This document shows, piece after piece, positions 1 to 7,387 of a stretch of DNA of 20,362 nucleotides. Location of the stretch: NCBI GenBank assembly GCA_016209865.1, contig JACQVL010000356.1, positions 1 to 20,362 on the forward strand, written 5' to 3'. A program made the translations under genes and the position numbers. The notes beneath the pieces are model-generated. The model was given only the letters and a program-made list of their open reading frames with translations, did no database searches and was not told the DNA's origin. This DNA is from Candidatus Latescibacterota bacterium. GTDB lineage: Bacteria > JAAXHH01 > JACQVL01. The first letter of the stretch is position 1; the number at the start of each line of letters is the position of its first letter.

Positions 1-369
<369 letters not shown>

Positions 370-429
370 GACGTTCCCCTTCTTCGATCCCTCTCGTCAT
401 TTCCCCTGTGCGATTGTCTTTTTCTGTTC

Positions 430-547
430 TTCCGGTGGTCAGAGCGGAGGGGCCACACCTCTTCCCATTCCGAACAGAGTCGTTAAGCCCTCCTGCGCCG
501 ATGGTACTACACGGGTCACCGTGTGGGAGAGTAGGTCACTGCCGGGA
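430..547 (+). rRNA. rrf: 5S ribosomal RNA
   Basis: A 118-nt 5S rRNA with conserved internal blocks (CCCATTCCGAACAGAG, GCGCCGATGGTA, GGGAGAGTAGGTCACTGCC). The first ten bases (TTCCGGTGGT) pair with the last ten (ACTGCCGGGA) through G-C, A-U and G-U pairs to form helix I, which fixes both ends. It lies about 60 nt after the 23S gene, and no tRNA is seen in the spacer. It is the last gene of the rRNA operon. Confidence 0.96.
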
Positions 548-555
548 GATTCAAC

Positions 556-599
556 GCCGAATGGTCTGGAACGCGTATTCCAGGCCATTCGGCTTTTTT
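556..599 (+). terminator. rho-independent terminator of the rRNA operon
   Basis: A 16-bp stem (556-571 with 578-593, one G-U wobble) closes a 6-base loop and is followed by six T residues (594-599). It starts 9 nt after the 5S gene and separates the rRNA operon from the next promoter. Confidence 0.95.
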
Positions 600-623
600 G
601 TGCCAGCCCGCCGCGTGAAAGTC

Positions 624-652
624 TTGACATCCCCAGTCCCCTATGGTACAAT
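624..652 (+). promoter_or_regulatory. sigma-70-type promoter upstream of the EF-G-like gene
   Basis: A perfect -35 TTGACA (624-629), a 17-bp spacer and a -10 TACAAT (647-652). The predicted start is near 659, giving a leader of about 100 nt before the GTG at 762. It lies after the rRNA terminator, so it is likely the main promoter for the EF-G-like/phosphatase/kinase/STAS operon. Confidence 0.85.
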
Positions 653-761
653 TGTGGGAAAACGGGTTTTCTCTTCCCATCATTTCCGTGAAACCGTCTG
701 ACTCTGGGTCTTGACCGACCATCGACGACCTATCCCCGCAGTCTGGTAGAGGAGAACTGTC

Positions 762-2849
762 GTGAAGGAGTATCGCATCGATCAGCTACGCAACGTGAGT
801 GTCGTCGGACACGGGGGCAGCGGCAAAACCTCCCTCACCGAAGCACTCCTGTTTACGGCGGGCGCGATCAAACGGATGGGCGCCGTCGCCGCCGGGACGA
901 CCACGTCCGATTACCGTGACGAAGAGATCGCCCATAAGATCTCCATCAGCGCTACCCCCCTGTACTGCGAGTGGCACGACCACAAGCTCAACCTGATCGA
1001 TACCCCCGGCTACACCGACTTCACGGGCGAAGTCAAGTGCGCCCTCCGCGTCTCCGACGGGGCGGTCATCTTCGTCCGGCCGATCGAAGGGGTGGAAGTC
1101 GAGACCGACCGGGCCTGGGAGTACGCGGACGAGTACGGCCTGCCCCGGATGCTCGTCGTCAACCTGCTGGATAAAGAGCACACGGATTTCTACGACGCGC
1201 TCGCCCGCGTCCAGGAACGGTTCGGCACGTCGGCCCTGCCGTTCTTCCTCCCGATCGGGACGAGCGACAGCTTCACCGGAGTGGTCGATCTGGTCACGAT
1301 GAAAGCCCACGTCTACACCCGCAACGGCCCCGGGACGTACCAGGAGCAGGACATCCCGGCCGACCTGCACGACCAGGCGGCCGAGCACCGGGAACGGCTG
1401 ATGGAAGCGGCGGCCGAGGCGGATGAAACGTTGCTCGAACAGTATTTCGACCAGGGGACGCTCACGTCTGAGCAGTTCGTCCAGGGGTTGAAGAAGGGCG
1501 TCCAGACGAAACAGGTCTTCCCGGTGCTCTGCAGCGCCGGCCTGCTCAACGTCGGCACCGCCTCCCTCTTAGACACGATCGTCCGCTACTTCCCGTCCCC
1601 CCTCGACCAGCCGGCCGCGACCGGCACCCGGCCGGGCAGCGCGGAAGAGATGACCCGGCAGACCGACCCCGCCGAACCCCTCGCTGCGTTCGTCTTCAAG
1701 ACGATCTCCGAACCCCATATCGGGGAACTGTCGTATTTCCGGGTCTACGCGGGCGCGGTGCGGACCGGGATGGACGTCCACAACGTCAACCGGGACGCCA
1801 CCGAACGGATCGGTCAAATCTACGCCACCTTAGGCAAAGAGCGGCATGAGGTCGGCCTGGTCACCGCCGGGGACATCGGCGCAGTCGTCAAGCTGAAGAA
1901 CACCCACACCGGGGATACGCTCAGCGACCGCCGCGCCCCCATCCTCCTCCCCGGCATCACCTTTGTCTCCCCGGTCGTTCGGATGGCGATCGAGCCGAAG
2001 AGCAAAGAGGATGAGGAGAAGATCAGCACCGGGCTGTCCCGGCTGCACGAGGAGGACCCGACGTTTACGATCGGGTACGACGGCGAGATCAAGCAGATGA
2101 TCCTGGCCGGGGCCGGAGAGATGCACCTCGATGTTATCGTCGAACGGCTGAAACGCCGGTTCGGGGTGGAGGTCATGATGACCAAGCCGCGGGTCCCGTA
2201 CAGGGAGACGATCCGGGGCCGGGCCGAAGCGCAGGGGAAGTACAAGCGCCAGACGGGCGGCCGCGGCCAGTACGGGGACGCCTGGCTGAGGATCGAGCCG
2301 CTTCCGCGCGGGATGGGGTTCGAGTTTGTGGACGGGGTCGTGGGCGGGGTCGTCCCCAACAAGTTCATCCCGGCGGTCGAGAAGGGCATCCGTGAGGCGC
2401 TGGAAGAGGGCGTCCTGGCCGGTTATCCCGTCGTCGACGTGCGCGCGACGCTGTACGACGGGTCGTACCACACGGTCGACTCGTCGGAGATGGCGTTCAA
2501 GATCGCCGCTTCGATGGGCTTCAAGAAAGCGGTCCTGGAGGCCAAGCCCGTCCTCCTCGAACCCATCATGGAGGTGGAAGCGGTCGTGCCGGACGAGTTC
2601 ATGGGGGACGTGATGGGGGACCTGTCCAGCCGGCGCGGCCGTATCTTAGGGATGACCCCGAAGGGCAAGCTCCAGGTCATTCGGGCCGAGGTGCCCCTCG
2701 CAGAGCTCTACAGCTATTCGACAATCTTGCGCTCCTTTACCCAGGGCCGCGGCAGCCATACCCGCCGCTTCGTCCGGTATGAGGAGATGCCCCGAGAGGT
2801 CGAGGAAAAAGTGATCGCTGACGCCAAGGCGGCGCAGGCCGCGGAGTAA
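762..2849 (+). CDS. fusA: elongation factor G-like GTPase (EF-G paralogue)
   Basis: A 695-residue translational GTPase of normal EF-G length with all five EF-G domains. Visible motifs: P-loop GHGGSGKT (16-23), G3 DTPGYTDF (80-87), G5-like CSAG (257-260), the domain IV loop GGRGQYG (499-505) and DGSYHTVDSSEMAFK, which keeps the tip histidine. Switch I (GTTTSDYRDEEIAHKISIS) resembles the EF-G-2/FusA2 branch rather than the canonical RGITI type. Oddity: the G4 motif NKxD is NLLD (134-137), so the lysine contacting guanine is absent. The GTG start is preceded by AGAGGAGA at good spacing. It is first in a four-gene unit. It is probably a second EF-G with a ribosome-linked role (translocation, recycling or stress); which one cannot be read from sequence. 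Confidence 0.92.
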   Translation: MKEYRIDQLRNVSVVGHGGSGKTSLTEALLFTAGAIKRMGAVAAGTTTSDYRDEEIAHKISISATPLYCEWHDHKLNLIDTPGYTDFTGEVKCALRVSDGAVIFVRPIEGVEVETDRAWEYADEYGLPRMLVVNLLDKEHTDFYDALARVQERFGTSALPFFLPIGTSDSFTGVVDLVTMKAHVYTRNGPGTYQEQDIPADLHDQAAEHRERLMEAAAEADETLLEQYFDQGTLTSEQFVQGLKKGVQTKQVFPVLCSAGLLNVGTASLLDTIVRYFPSPLDQPAATGTRPGSAEEMTRQTDPAEPLAAFVFKTISEPHIGELSYFRVYAGAVRTGMDVHNVNRDATERIGQIYATLGKERHEVGLVTAGDIGAVVKLKNTHTGDTLSDRRAPILLPGITFVSPVVRMAIEPKSKEDEEKISTGLSRLHEEDPTFTIGYDGEIKQMILAGAGEMHLDVIVERLKRRFGVEVMMTKPRVPYRETIRGRAEAQGKYKRQTGGRGQYGDAWLRIEPLPRGMGFEFVDGVVGGVVPNKFIPAVEKGIREALEEGVLAGYPVVDVRATLYDGSYHTVDSSEMAFKIAASMGFKKAVLEAKPVLLEPIMEVEAVVPDEFMGDVMGDLSSRRGRILGMTPKGKLQVIRAEVPLAELYSYSTILRSFTQGRGSHTRRFVRYEEMPREVEEKVIADAKAAQAAE

Positions 2850-2874
2850 CGCGGCTGATCCAGAGGAAGCCCCT

Positions 2875-4263
2875 GTGAAGTCACCCGCCAGACAGTCCTC
2901 TCACATTCGTACGACCCCGTCCTCCTCATCCGCCACTGATCAGGAGCGGCGGGCGGCCGCCCGCCGGGAGTCTGACCGTGCGCTGGTGGAAGCGGAACAG
3001 CACTTCCGACGGAAGACAGAGAACCTGGCCCGGCTGATCGAGATCACCTCGTTCATGAATTCCACGATCGTCTTGGAAGACCTTCTCTCCCGGATCATGA
3101 ACGCCTCGAAGCGAGTGGTCAACGCGGATGCGAGCAGCCTGTTTCTGGTGGACGAAGTGGTGGGAGAACTCATCCCCATGATCATCGAAGGGGGCGCCGG
3201 GGGGAAACTCAAAGAAGCCCCCCGGCTGCGGATGGGACACGGGATCGCGGGATGGGTCGCCCAGCAGGGCCGGTCAGAGTTGATCGAGGATGCGTATCAG
3301 GACTCCCGGTTCTCTCCTGAATACGACCGGCGGACCGGGTACCACACGAAGTCGATGATCTGCGTCCCCATCAAGTCGAAAGAGCGGATCATCGGCGTCT
3401 CGCAGGTGATCAATAAGCTGGACGGGGAGAGGTTCGATCACGACGACCTGGAGCTGTTCGAGGCGTTCTGCGCGCAGGCGGCGGTCGCCATCGAGAACGC
3501 CCGGATGCACCAGGCGCTGCTGGAGCAACAGCGCCTGGAACAGGACCTCCAGTTTGCCCAGACGATCCAGCAGAGTTTTTTGCCGCAGCTCCTGCCCGAC
3601 ATCCCGGGGTACAGCTTCGCCACGGTCTACGTCTCCGCCCGGCAGGTCAGCGGCGACTTTTACGATTTCATCGAATTCTCCGGCCGCCGGCTCGGCGTCG
3701 TCTTCGGGGATGTGTCCGGGAAGGGCGTCCCCGCCGCGCTATACATGGCGAAGCTGATGAGTGATTTCCGGTTCTTCGCCCTCTCGGAGCCAGAACCGGC
3801 GCGCGCCGTGTCGCGGGTCAACAACCTCTTAGTCGACCGGAGCCGGCGCGGGATGTTCGTGACGTTCGTCTACCTCCTGATCGACCTGGAGAGCCGGACG
3901 ATGACCGTGACCAACGCCGGCCATCTCCCGCCGTTGATCTGCCAGGGACGGGACGGGTTGGTCATCAAGCTGGCGGGGCCCTCCTGCTCCCCGTTGGGCA
4001 TCATCCCGGATATTCCGGTGCAGTCGTTTACCCGGCTGCTGGAGCCGGGGGATGCGGTCGTCCTGTACACGGACGGCGTCCTCGAAGCGCGGAACCCCAT
4101 GAAACAGGAGTTTGGGTACGCCCGGCTCGAGCAGGTGCTCCACTCCGCTCCCTCCGCACCGGAGCCGCTCCTGGGAGCCGTCCACGATGCCCTGCACCGA
4201 TTTATGGGGCGAAGCCCTCAGCACGATGATATCACGCTCCTCTGTGTCGGAGTCTCTCCATGA
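2875..4263 (+). CDS. GAF-domain PP2C-type (SpoIIE family) serine phosphatase
   Basis: A 462-residue cytoplasmic protein with no membrane segment. After a low-complexity N-terminus come a GAF sensor domain (about 66-207), a short coiled coil (about 207-235) and a SpoIIE/RsbU-type PP2C phosphatase domain (about 245-460). Metal-binding aspartates lie in SGDFYD (D261), GDVSGKG (D279), YTDG (D400) and HDD (451-452). In known partner-switching systems such phosphatases dephosphorylate a STAS antagonist in response to a signal. The kinase and STAS protein follow directly, which supports that role. The GAF ligand is unknown. The GTG start has AGAGGAA upstream, 25 nt after the EF-G stop. The 3' end overlaps the next gene by 4 nt (ATGA), indicating translational coupling. 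Confidence 0.93.
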   Translation: MKSPARQSSHIRTTPSSSSATDQERRAAARRESDRALVEAEQHFRRKTENLARLIEITSFMNSTIVLEDLLSRIMNASKRVVNADASSLFLVDEVVGELIPMIIEGGAGGKLKEAPRLRMGHGIAGWVAQQGRSELIEDAYQDSRFSPEYDRRTGYHTKSMICVPIKSKERIIGVSQVINKLDGERFDHDDLELFEAFCAQAAVAIENARMHQALLEQQRLEQDLQFAQTIQQSFLPQLLPDIPGYSFATVYVSARQVSGDFYDFIEFSGRRLGVVFGDVSGKGVPAALYMAKLMSDFRFFALSEPEPARAVSRVNNLLVDRSRRGMFVTFVYLLIDLESRTMTVTNAGHLPPLICQGRDGLVIKLAGPSCSPLGIIPDIPVQSFTRLLEPGDAVVLYTDGVLEARNPMKQEFGYARLEQVLHSAPSAPEPLLGAVHDALHRFMGRSPQHDDITLLCVGVSP

Positions 4264-4694
4264 GCCAGGCTGCGCGCCGGCCAGAGACGATTTCGTTGAC
4301 CGTGCCGAGCCACCCGAAGTACTTGAGTGTCATCCGGCGCATCGTGGAAGCCTGTGCGCGTGATCTCCGATTCGTGGACGAAGACACACGACGCCTCGTC
4401 CTGGCCGTCGATGAAGCCTGCTCGAACGTCATCAAGTACGCCTATGACGGGGATGTGACACAATCCATTATAGTAGAATTCACGTGTATCGGGGACCGGT
4501 TGACGATCACCATCCGTGACTTCGGCAAGAAGCCGGACGTGGAGAAGATTGCCCCACGAGACCTGGCTGATATCCGGCCGGGGGGACTCGGCACCCATTT
4601 TATCCGGAGCATCATGGATGAGGTGACCTACGATACCAGTCCAGCGGTGGGGACGGCCCTGACCCTGGTGAAGTATTCCAGCAAGCCGGAGTGA
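4260..4694 (+). CDS. RsbW/SpoIIAB-type anti-sigma factor serine kinase
   Basis: A 144-residue single-domain GHKL ATPase. The N-box is seen in DEACSNVIKYAY (N56) and the ATP-lid glycines in DFGKK (87-91) and GGLGTHF (108-114). Proteins of this size and build phosphorylate a STAS antagonist on serine and, when free of it, bind a sigma factor or other target. It overlaps the phosphatase gene by ATGA and is followed at once by the STAS gene, giving a complete phosphatase/kinase/antagonist set. No group-3 sigma-B-type sigma factor lies beside it, so the target is probably encoded elsewhere or is not a sigma factor. Confidence 0.9.
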   Translation: MSQAARRPETISLTVPSHPKYLSVIRRIVEACARDLRFVDEDTRRLVLAVDEACSNVIKYAYDGDVTQSIIVEFTCIGDRLTITIRDFGKKPDVEKIAPRDLADIRPGGLGTHFIRSIMDEVTYDTSPAVGTALTLVKYSSKPE

Positions 4695-4708
4695 AGAGGA
4701 GGTTTGCG

Positions 4709-5050
4709 GTGAGCCTGCACATCACAGTCAACGAGCCGAGGCGAGAGGTGGCAGTGGTGTCGGTGGAGGGGGAAGTCGATATGAGCAGTTCCCCGGAAGT
4801 GCGGAACGCGCTGACACCCCTGCTCCGGCCAGGGCGGAAGGCGGTCGTGATCGACCTCTCCCAGGTGCAATACATGGACAGCTCCGGCATCGCCACGATG
4901 GTCGAGGGGCTGCAGCATTCGATGAAGCAGGGGATTCACTTCCGCCTGAGCGCGCTCAGTCCGCCCGTCCGGGATGTGTTCGAGCTCGCACGGCTCACCG
5001 CGCTGTTTCACATCTACCCGACGACCGAAGAGGCGACGAGTGATCTGTAA
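4709..5050 (+). CDS. STAS-domain anti-sigma factor antagonist (RsbV/SpoIIAA-like)
   Basis: A 113-residue STAS protein with the diagnostic VIDLSQVQYMDSSG segment; the serine after Asp57 (Ser58, or Ser59) is the expected phosphorylation site. The GTG at 4709 is preferred because AAGAGGAGG (4694-4702) sits at ideal distance. An in-frame GTG at 4691 would overlap the kinase stop but has no ribosome-binding site. In the partner-switch model its unphosphorylated form binds the upstream kinase and frees the kinase's target, and the GAF-PP2C phosphatase recharges it. It is the last gene of the operon; no convincing terminator hairpin is visible before the convergent pirin gene. Confidence 0.92.
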   Translation: MSLHITVNEPRREVAVVSVEGEVDMSSSPEVRNALTPLLRPGRKAVVIDLSQVQYMDSSGIATMVEGLQHSMKQGIHFRLSALSPPVRDVFELARLTALFHIYPTTEEATSDL

Positions 5051-5133
5051 GAGTGCAGTGTGCGCTCGCCAACCCGACTTTCTTGCCCCGTAGCATTCCA
5101 GCCCCTCCCTGTTGACTGATCCTCACTTCTCAC

Positions 5134-5832
5134 TCATCCCAGGTCGAAGAGGAGGAGTTCTGCCGTCTCGCCGGCGTCGATGTCCAGACGTTCTTCGTCA
5201 CTGACTGCGGCGCCATCCCCTGCCTGCAAGGATAGGCCGTTCGCCCGCAGCGGCCCACGGATGACCTGGAGCCACGCATGGCGCGTGGGTTGCAGCCGGT
5301 ACGTCACGTGTTCGCCGGTTTCCAGGATCGTCGCAAAGAGATCCACATCTTGATGGATCGTCACGGCACCGTCGCGGCCGTCGTGGGCGGCGATCAGACG
5401 CCATGTCCCTCGTTTCTCGTCGGGCGTGAACGTGCGTTGCTCGTAACTGGGTGTCAGCCCCTTTTCCCGAGGCAGGAGCCAGATCTGCAGCAGATGGACC
5501 GGCTCGGAGCGGGACGGGTTGTATTCGCTGTGGGTGATCCCGGTCCCGGCGCTCATGCGTTGCACGTCCCCTGGGGAGATGATCGACCCATTCCCCATGC
5601 TGTCCTTGTGCTCCAACGCACCCTCCAGCACGCACGTGATAATTTCCATGTCGCGGTGGGGATGGGTGCCGAAGCCGTTGCCCGGCTGCACCCAGTCCTC
5701 ATTGATCACCCGCAGGGCACGAAACCCCATGTGCGCCGGGTCGTAATAGTTCGCAAACGAGAACGTGTGGTAGGTGTTCAGCCAGCCATGATTCGCATGA
5801 CCGCGTTCCTGGCTTGGCCGTCTCGTGATCAT
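5134..5832 (-). CDS. pirin family protein (bicupin, YhhW-like)
   Basis: A 232-residue bicupin closely matching the length of E. coli YhhW (quercetin 2,3-dioxygenase in vitro). The four metal ligands of the N-terminal cupin are present: His57 and His59 (GTHPHRDME), His101 and Glu103 (GITHSEYN). Pirins are cytoplasmic metal-binding proteins linked to redox or stress responses; the natural substrate is unknown. The ATG is preceded on the minus strand by AGGAGG. It lies about 150 nt downstream of yceI on the same strand with no intrinsic terminator between, so co-transcription is plausible. That would place it under the MarR-like regulator. Confidence 0.93.
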   Translation of the reverse strand: MITRRPSQERGHANHGWLNTYHTFSFANYYDPAHMGFRALRVINEDWVQPGNGFGTHPHRDMEIITCVLEGALEHKDSMGNGSIISPGDVQRMSAGTGITHSEYNPSRSEPVHLLQIWLLPREKGLTPSYEQRTFTPDEKRGTWRLIAAHDGRDGAVTIHQDVDLFATILETGEHVTYRLQPTRHAWLQVIRGPLRANGLSLQAGDGAAVSDEERLDIDAGETAELLLFDLG

Positions 5833-5872
5833 TGGAGCCTCCTCTTAGGCCGCAGGGGCCCTCACTATCGGC

Positions 5873-5907
5873 TCGTCAGCGCTAACCAGGCCGGCCAGCG
5901 CTGACGA
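5873..5907. repeat. inverted repeat (hairpin) between yceI and pirin genes
   Basis: Perfect 11-bp arms TCGTCAGCGCT (5873-5883) and AGCGCTGACGA (5897-5907) around a 13-nt loop. No T-run follows on either strand, so it does not look like an intrinsic terminator. In a yceI-pirin transcript it would be a stable intercistronic hairpin, perhaps affecting stability or coupling. Confidence 0.7.
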
Positions 5908-5982
5908 AGCCAGATTTGACTGAATCAACGGTGTAATCGTGATGAGCGTTCCCCCGTGAAGACGATACCCGAACGGAACCCT

Positions 5983-6585
5983 CTATTTCTTCTGAGCGAC
6001 CCCTTCAAGTTCAAGCATGATGTGCACGTCTTCCCCGACGAGCAATCCTCCGGTTTCGAGGACTTTGTTCCAGGTGAGCCCGAAATCCTTCCGGTTAATC
6101 GTCGTGGAGGCCGTAAACGCGGCGCGCTCATTGCCCCAAGGATCTTTGACCGCTCCCCCCAGTTCGACGTTCAACACCACCGGTCTGGTGATCCCGTGGA
6201 TCGTCAGGTCACCGGTCAGGTTGAACCCTTTCGGGGTGACATTCGTGATCGCCTTGCTAACGAACGTCATGGTCGGAAACTGCTCCGCATTGAAGAAATC
6301 CGCCGACCGGAGATGGGCATCCCGGTCGTTCATATCCGTCTTGATGCTGGCGACCTCGATCGTTGCGGCAGCTTTCGAGGCGGTCCCTTTCTTCTGATCA
6401 AACCCAAACGTCCCGGAAAATCGGTCAAACCGCCCGGTGACGGTGCTAATCCCCAGGTGCTTGACCTTGAACATGACCGTGCTGTGCGTCGGGTCGATCG
6501 TGTATTCCGTGGCGTGCGCCAGGCCGATCCCCAAGACGACAAAGATCACGGCCATCACCATACGCTTTGCGTGTGTCAACATCAT
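5983..6585 (-). CDS. secreted YceI family lipid-binding protein
   Basis: A 200-residue protein with a cleavable signal peptide (about 1-25, hydrophobic MAVIFVVLGIGLAHA, likely cleavage AHA/TE), then a full YceI lipocalin-like beta-barrel starting TEYTIDPTHS. Hallmarks include DPTHSTVMFKVKHLG, RSADFFNAEQFPTM and LTIHGITRPV. The family binds isoprenoid chains such as polyprenyl quinones in the periplasm. The start at 6585 is chosen because AAGGAGG lies 7 nt upstream and it opens a proper signal peptide; an in-frame ATG at 6639 lacks both. It sits between marR and pirin, with a 20-bp palindrome upstream. Confidence 0.93.
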   Translation of the reverse strand: MMLTHAKRMVMAVIFVVLGIGLAHATEYTIDPTHSTVMFKVKHLGISTVTGRFDRFSGTFGFDQKKGTASKAAATIEVASIKTDMNDRDAHLRSADFFNAEQFPTMTFVSKAITNVTPKGFNLTGDLTIHGITRPVVLNVELGGAVKDPWGNERAAFTASTTINRKDFGLTWNKVLETGGLLVGEDVHIMLELEGVAQKK

Positions 6586-6735
6586 CGTCAGTCCTCCTTC
6601 AGGGAATAAAGAATAGTGAGACTCTGCCATGAACATCACGCTGTTATGCTGGATTGGTCCAGCTTCCCGTATGACAACGGGGATGAGGCGACAGTGCCCG
6701 TCTCGTCGTTTACCTCCTCTCGCGTGTTCCGTCCC

Positions 6736-6765
6736 ATTCTATTGTTTGAACGATATTCGTTTAAA
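6736..6765 (-). promoter_or_regulatory. possible yceI promoter
   Basis: On the minus strand, TTTAAA (6760-6765) and TAGAAT (6736-6741) are separated by 18 bp, giving a moderate sigma-70 match. The -35 lies inside the 20-bp palindrome, so a bound repressor would block it. An alternative -10 TATATT lies at 6768-6773 but has no good -35. The leader would be about 145 nt. Confidence 0.4.
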
Positions 6766-6772
6766 CGAATAT
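6753..6772. promoter_or_regulatory. 20-bp perfect palindrome, likely MarR-type operator for yceI
   Basis: ATATTCGTTTAAACGAATAT is a perfect palindrome. Its core TCGTTTAAACGA differs by one base from TCGTTTCAACGA in the marR promoter. An extra AACGA half-site lies at 6749-6753. It falls between the marR terminator and yceI, as expected for a shared regulator site. Confidence 0.7.
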
Positions 6773-6778
6773 AGAGCC

Positions 6779-6808
6779 AAAAAAAGACGCCGTTCAGATC
6801 GAACGACG
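6779..6808 (-). terminator. rho-independent terminator after marR
   Basis: On the minus strand, an 8-bp stem (CGTCGTTC with GAACGGCG, one G-U pair) and a 5-nt loop are followed by TCTTTTTTT. It begins 6 nt past the marR stop, so marR is probably transcribed alone and yceI starts from its own promoter. Confidence 0.75.
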
Positions 6809-6814
6809 GTGCGG

Positions 6815-7285
6815 TTAGCCTCCCTGGGTTCGCACCAACTCCAGTAGTTCTGCGAGCGCGTGCAGTTGCGACTTCGTCAGATGGGCCAACTGCTGTGTGT
6901 GCAGTTCCTCGATCGGTTCATCCAGGCGTTGCAGGACTTGTAACCCCTGTTCCGTAATCCGCGTCGTGAGCACCCGACGATCATCGGAGTTGCGGGATCG
7001 ACTTACCAACCCACGCGCTTCCAGGCGATCCAACAGCCGGGTCATGTCCGGGTCGCGGGTGATCATCCGCTCCGCGGTCTCCCGACAGGCCAGCCCGTCA
7101 GGGCCGGCCCCGCGAAGAATTCGTAAGACGTTATACTGCGCGGGGGACAGACCGGCCGGCTTGAGCAGCGCCACGACACCCTGCAACAGCCCATCCGCCA
7201 CCTGCTGGAGATTCAAGAACACTTCGTGCTCCAACGAGGGAGCGGGTTTCTGCGGTTTGACCGCTTTCTTCAATCGTGTCGTCAT
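6815..7285 (-). CDS. MarR family transcriptional regulator
   Basis: A 156-residue winged-helix regulator. Family features in order are an N-terminal dimerisation helix, LSPAQYNVLRILRGAG, the recognition helix region RETAERMITRDPDMTRLLDRLEARGLV, and the wing SRNSDDRRVLTTRITEQG. The DRR signature is intact. MarR proteins bind palindromes as dimers and usually release on small phenolic or oxidative ligands. Palindromes with nearly identical cores lie in its own promoter and upstream of yceI, so autoregulation and control of yceI (and perhaps pirin) are inferred. The ATG is about 3 nt from the predicted transcription start and has no ribosome-binding site, suggesting a leaderless mRNA. Confidence 0.93.
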   Translation of the reverse strand: MTTRLKKAVKPQKPAPSLEHEVFLNLQQVADGLLQGVVALLKPAGLSPAQYNVLRILRGAGPDGLACRETAERMITRDPDMTRLLDRLEARGLVSRSRNSDDRRVLTTRITEQGLQVLQRLDEPIEELHTQQLAHLTKSQLHALAELLELVRTQGG

Positions 7286-7294
7286 GATGATACC

Positions 7295-7323
7295 AATATA
7301 GTCGTTTCAACGACAATTGTCAA
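7295..7323 (-). promoter_or_regulatory. marR promoter
   Basis: On the minus strand, consensus -35 TTGACA (7318-7323), a 17-bp spacer and -10 TATATT (7295-7300). The predicted start, near 7288, is almost at the ATG (7285). The left end of the insertion sequence is only about 47 bp upstream of the -35. Confidence 0.85.
7301..7314. promoter_or_regulatory. inverted repeat in marR promoter spacer, likely autoregulatory operator
   Basis: GTCGTTTCAACGAC is a perfect 6-2-6 inverted repeat lying wholly between the -35 and -10, where repressor binding would exclude RNA polymerase. It shares TCGTT-N2-AACGA with the palindrome upstream of yceI. Confidence 0.75.
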
Positions 7324-7369
7324 GAGGATTTTTTTGAGAGAGGAAAATTTTTAGTGGGGTTTATTCTTC

Positions 7370-7387
7370 ACTCATGTTACGCAGTAG
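7370..7387. repeat. insertion sequence left terminal inverted repeat
   Basis: ACTCATGTTACGCAGTAG, the exact reverse complement of the right end. It includes the transposase stop codon. Confidence 0.93.

Noticed and set aside
1820-2471. Long minus-strand frames (189 and 213 codons) inside the EF-G-like gene
   Set aside because: These are antisense frames typical of GC-rich genes; no ribosome-binding site or family motif, and the sense frame is clearly coding.
4691-4708. Earlier GTG start of the STAS gene
   Set aside because: It lacks a ribosome-binding site, whereas GTG 4709 has AAGAGGAGG at ideal distance.
4709-5050. STAS protein as MlaB of the Mla system
   Set aside because: It lies directly behind an RsbW-type kinase and SpoIIE phosphatase, and 10 kb from the mla genes.
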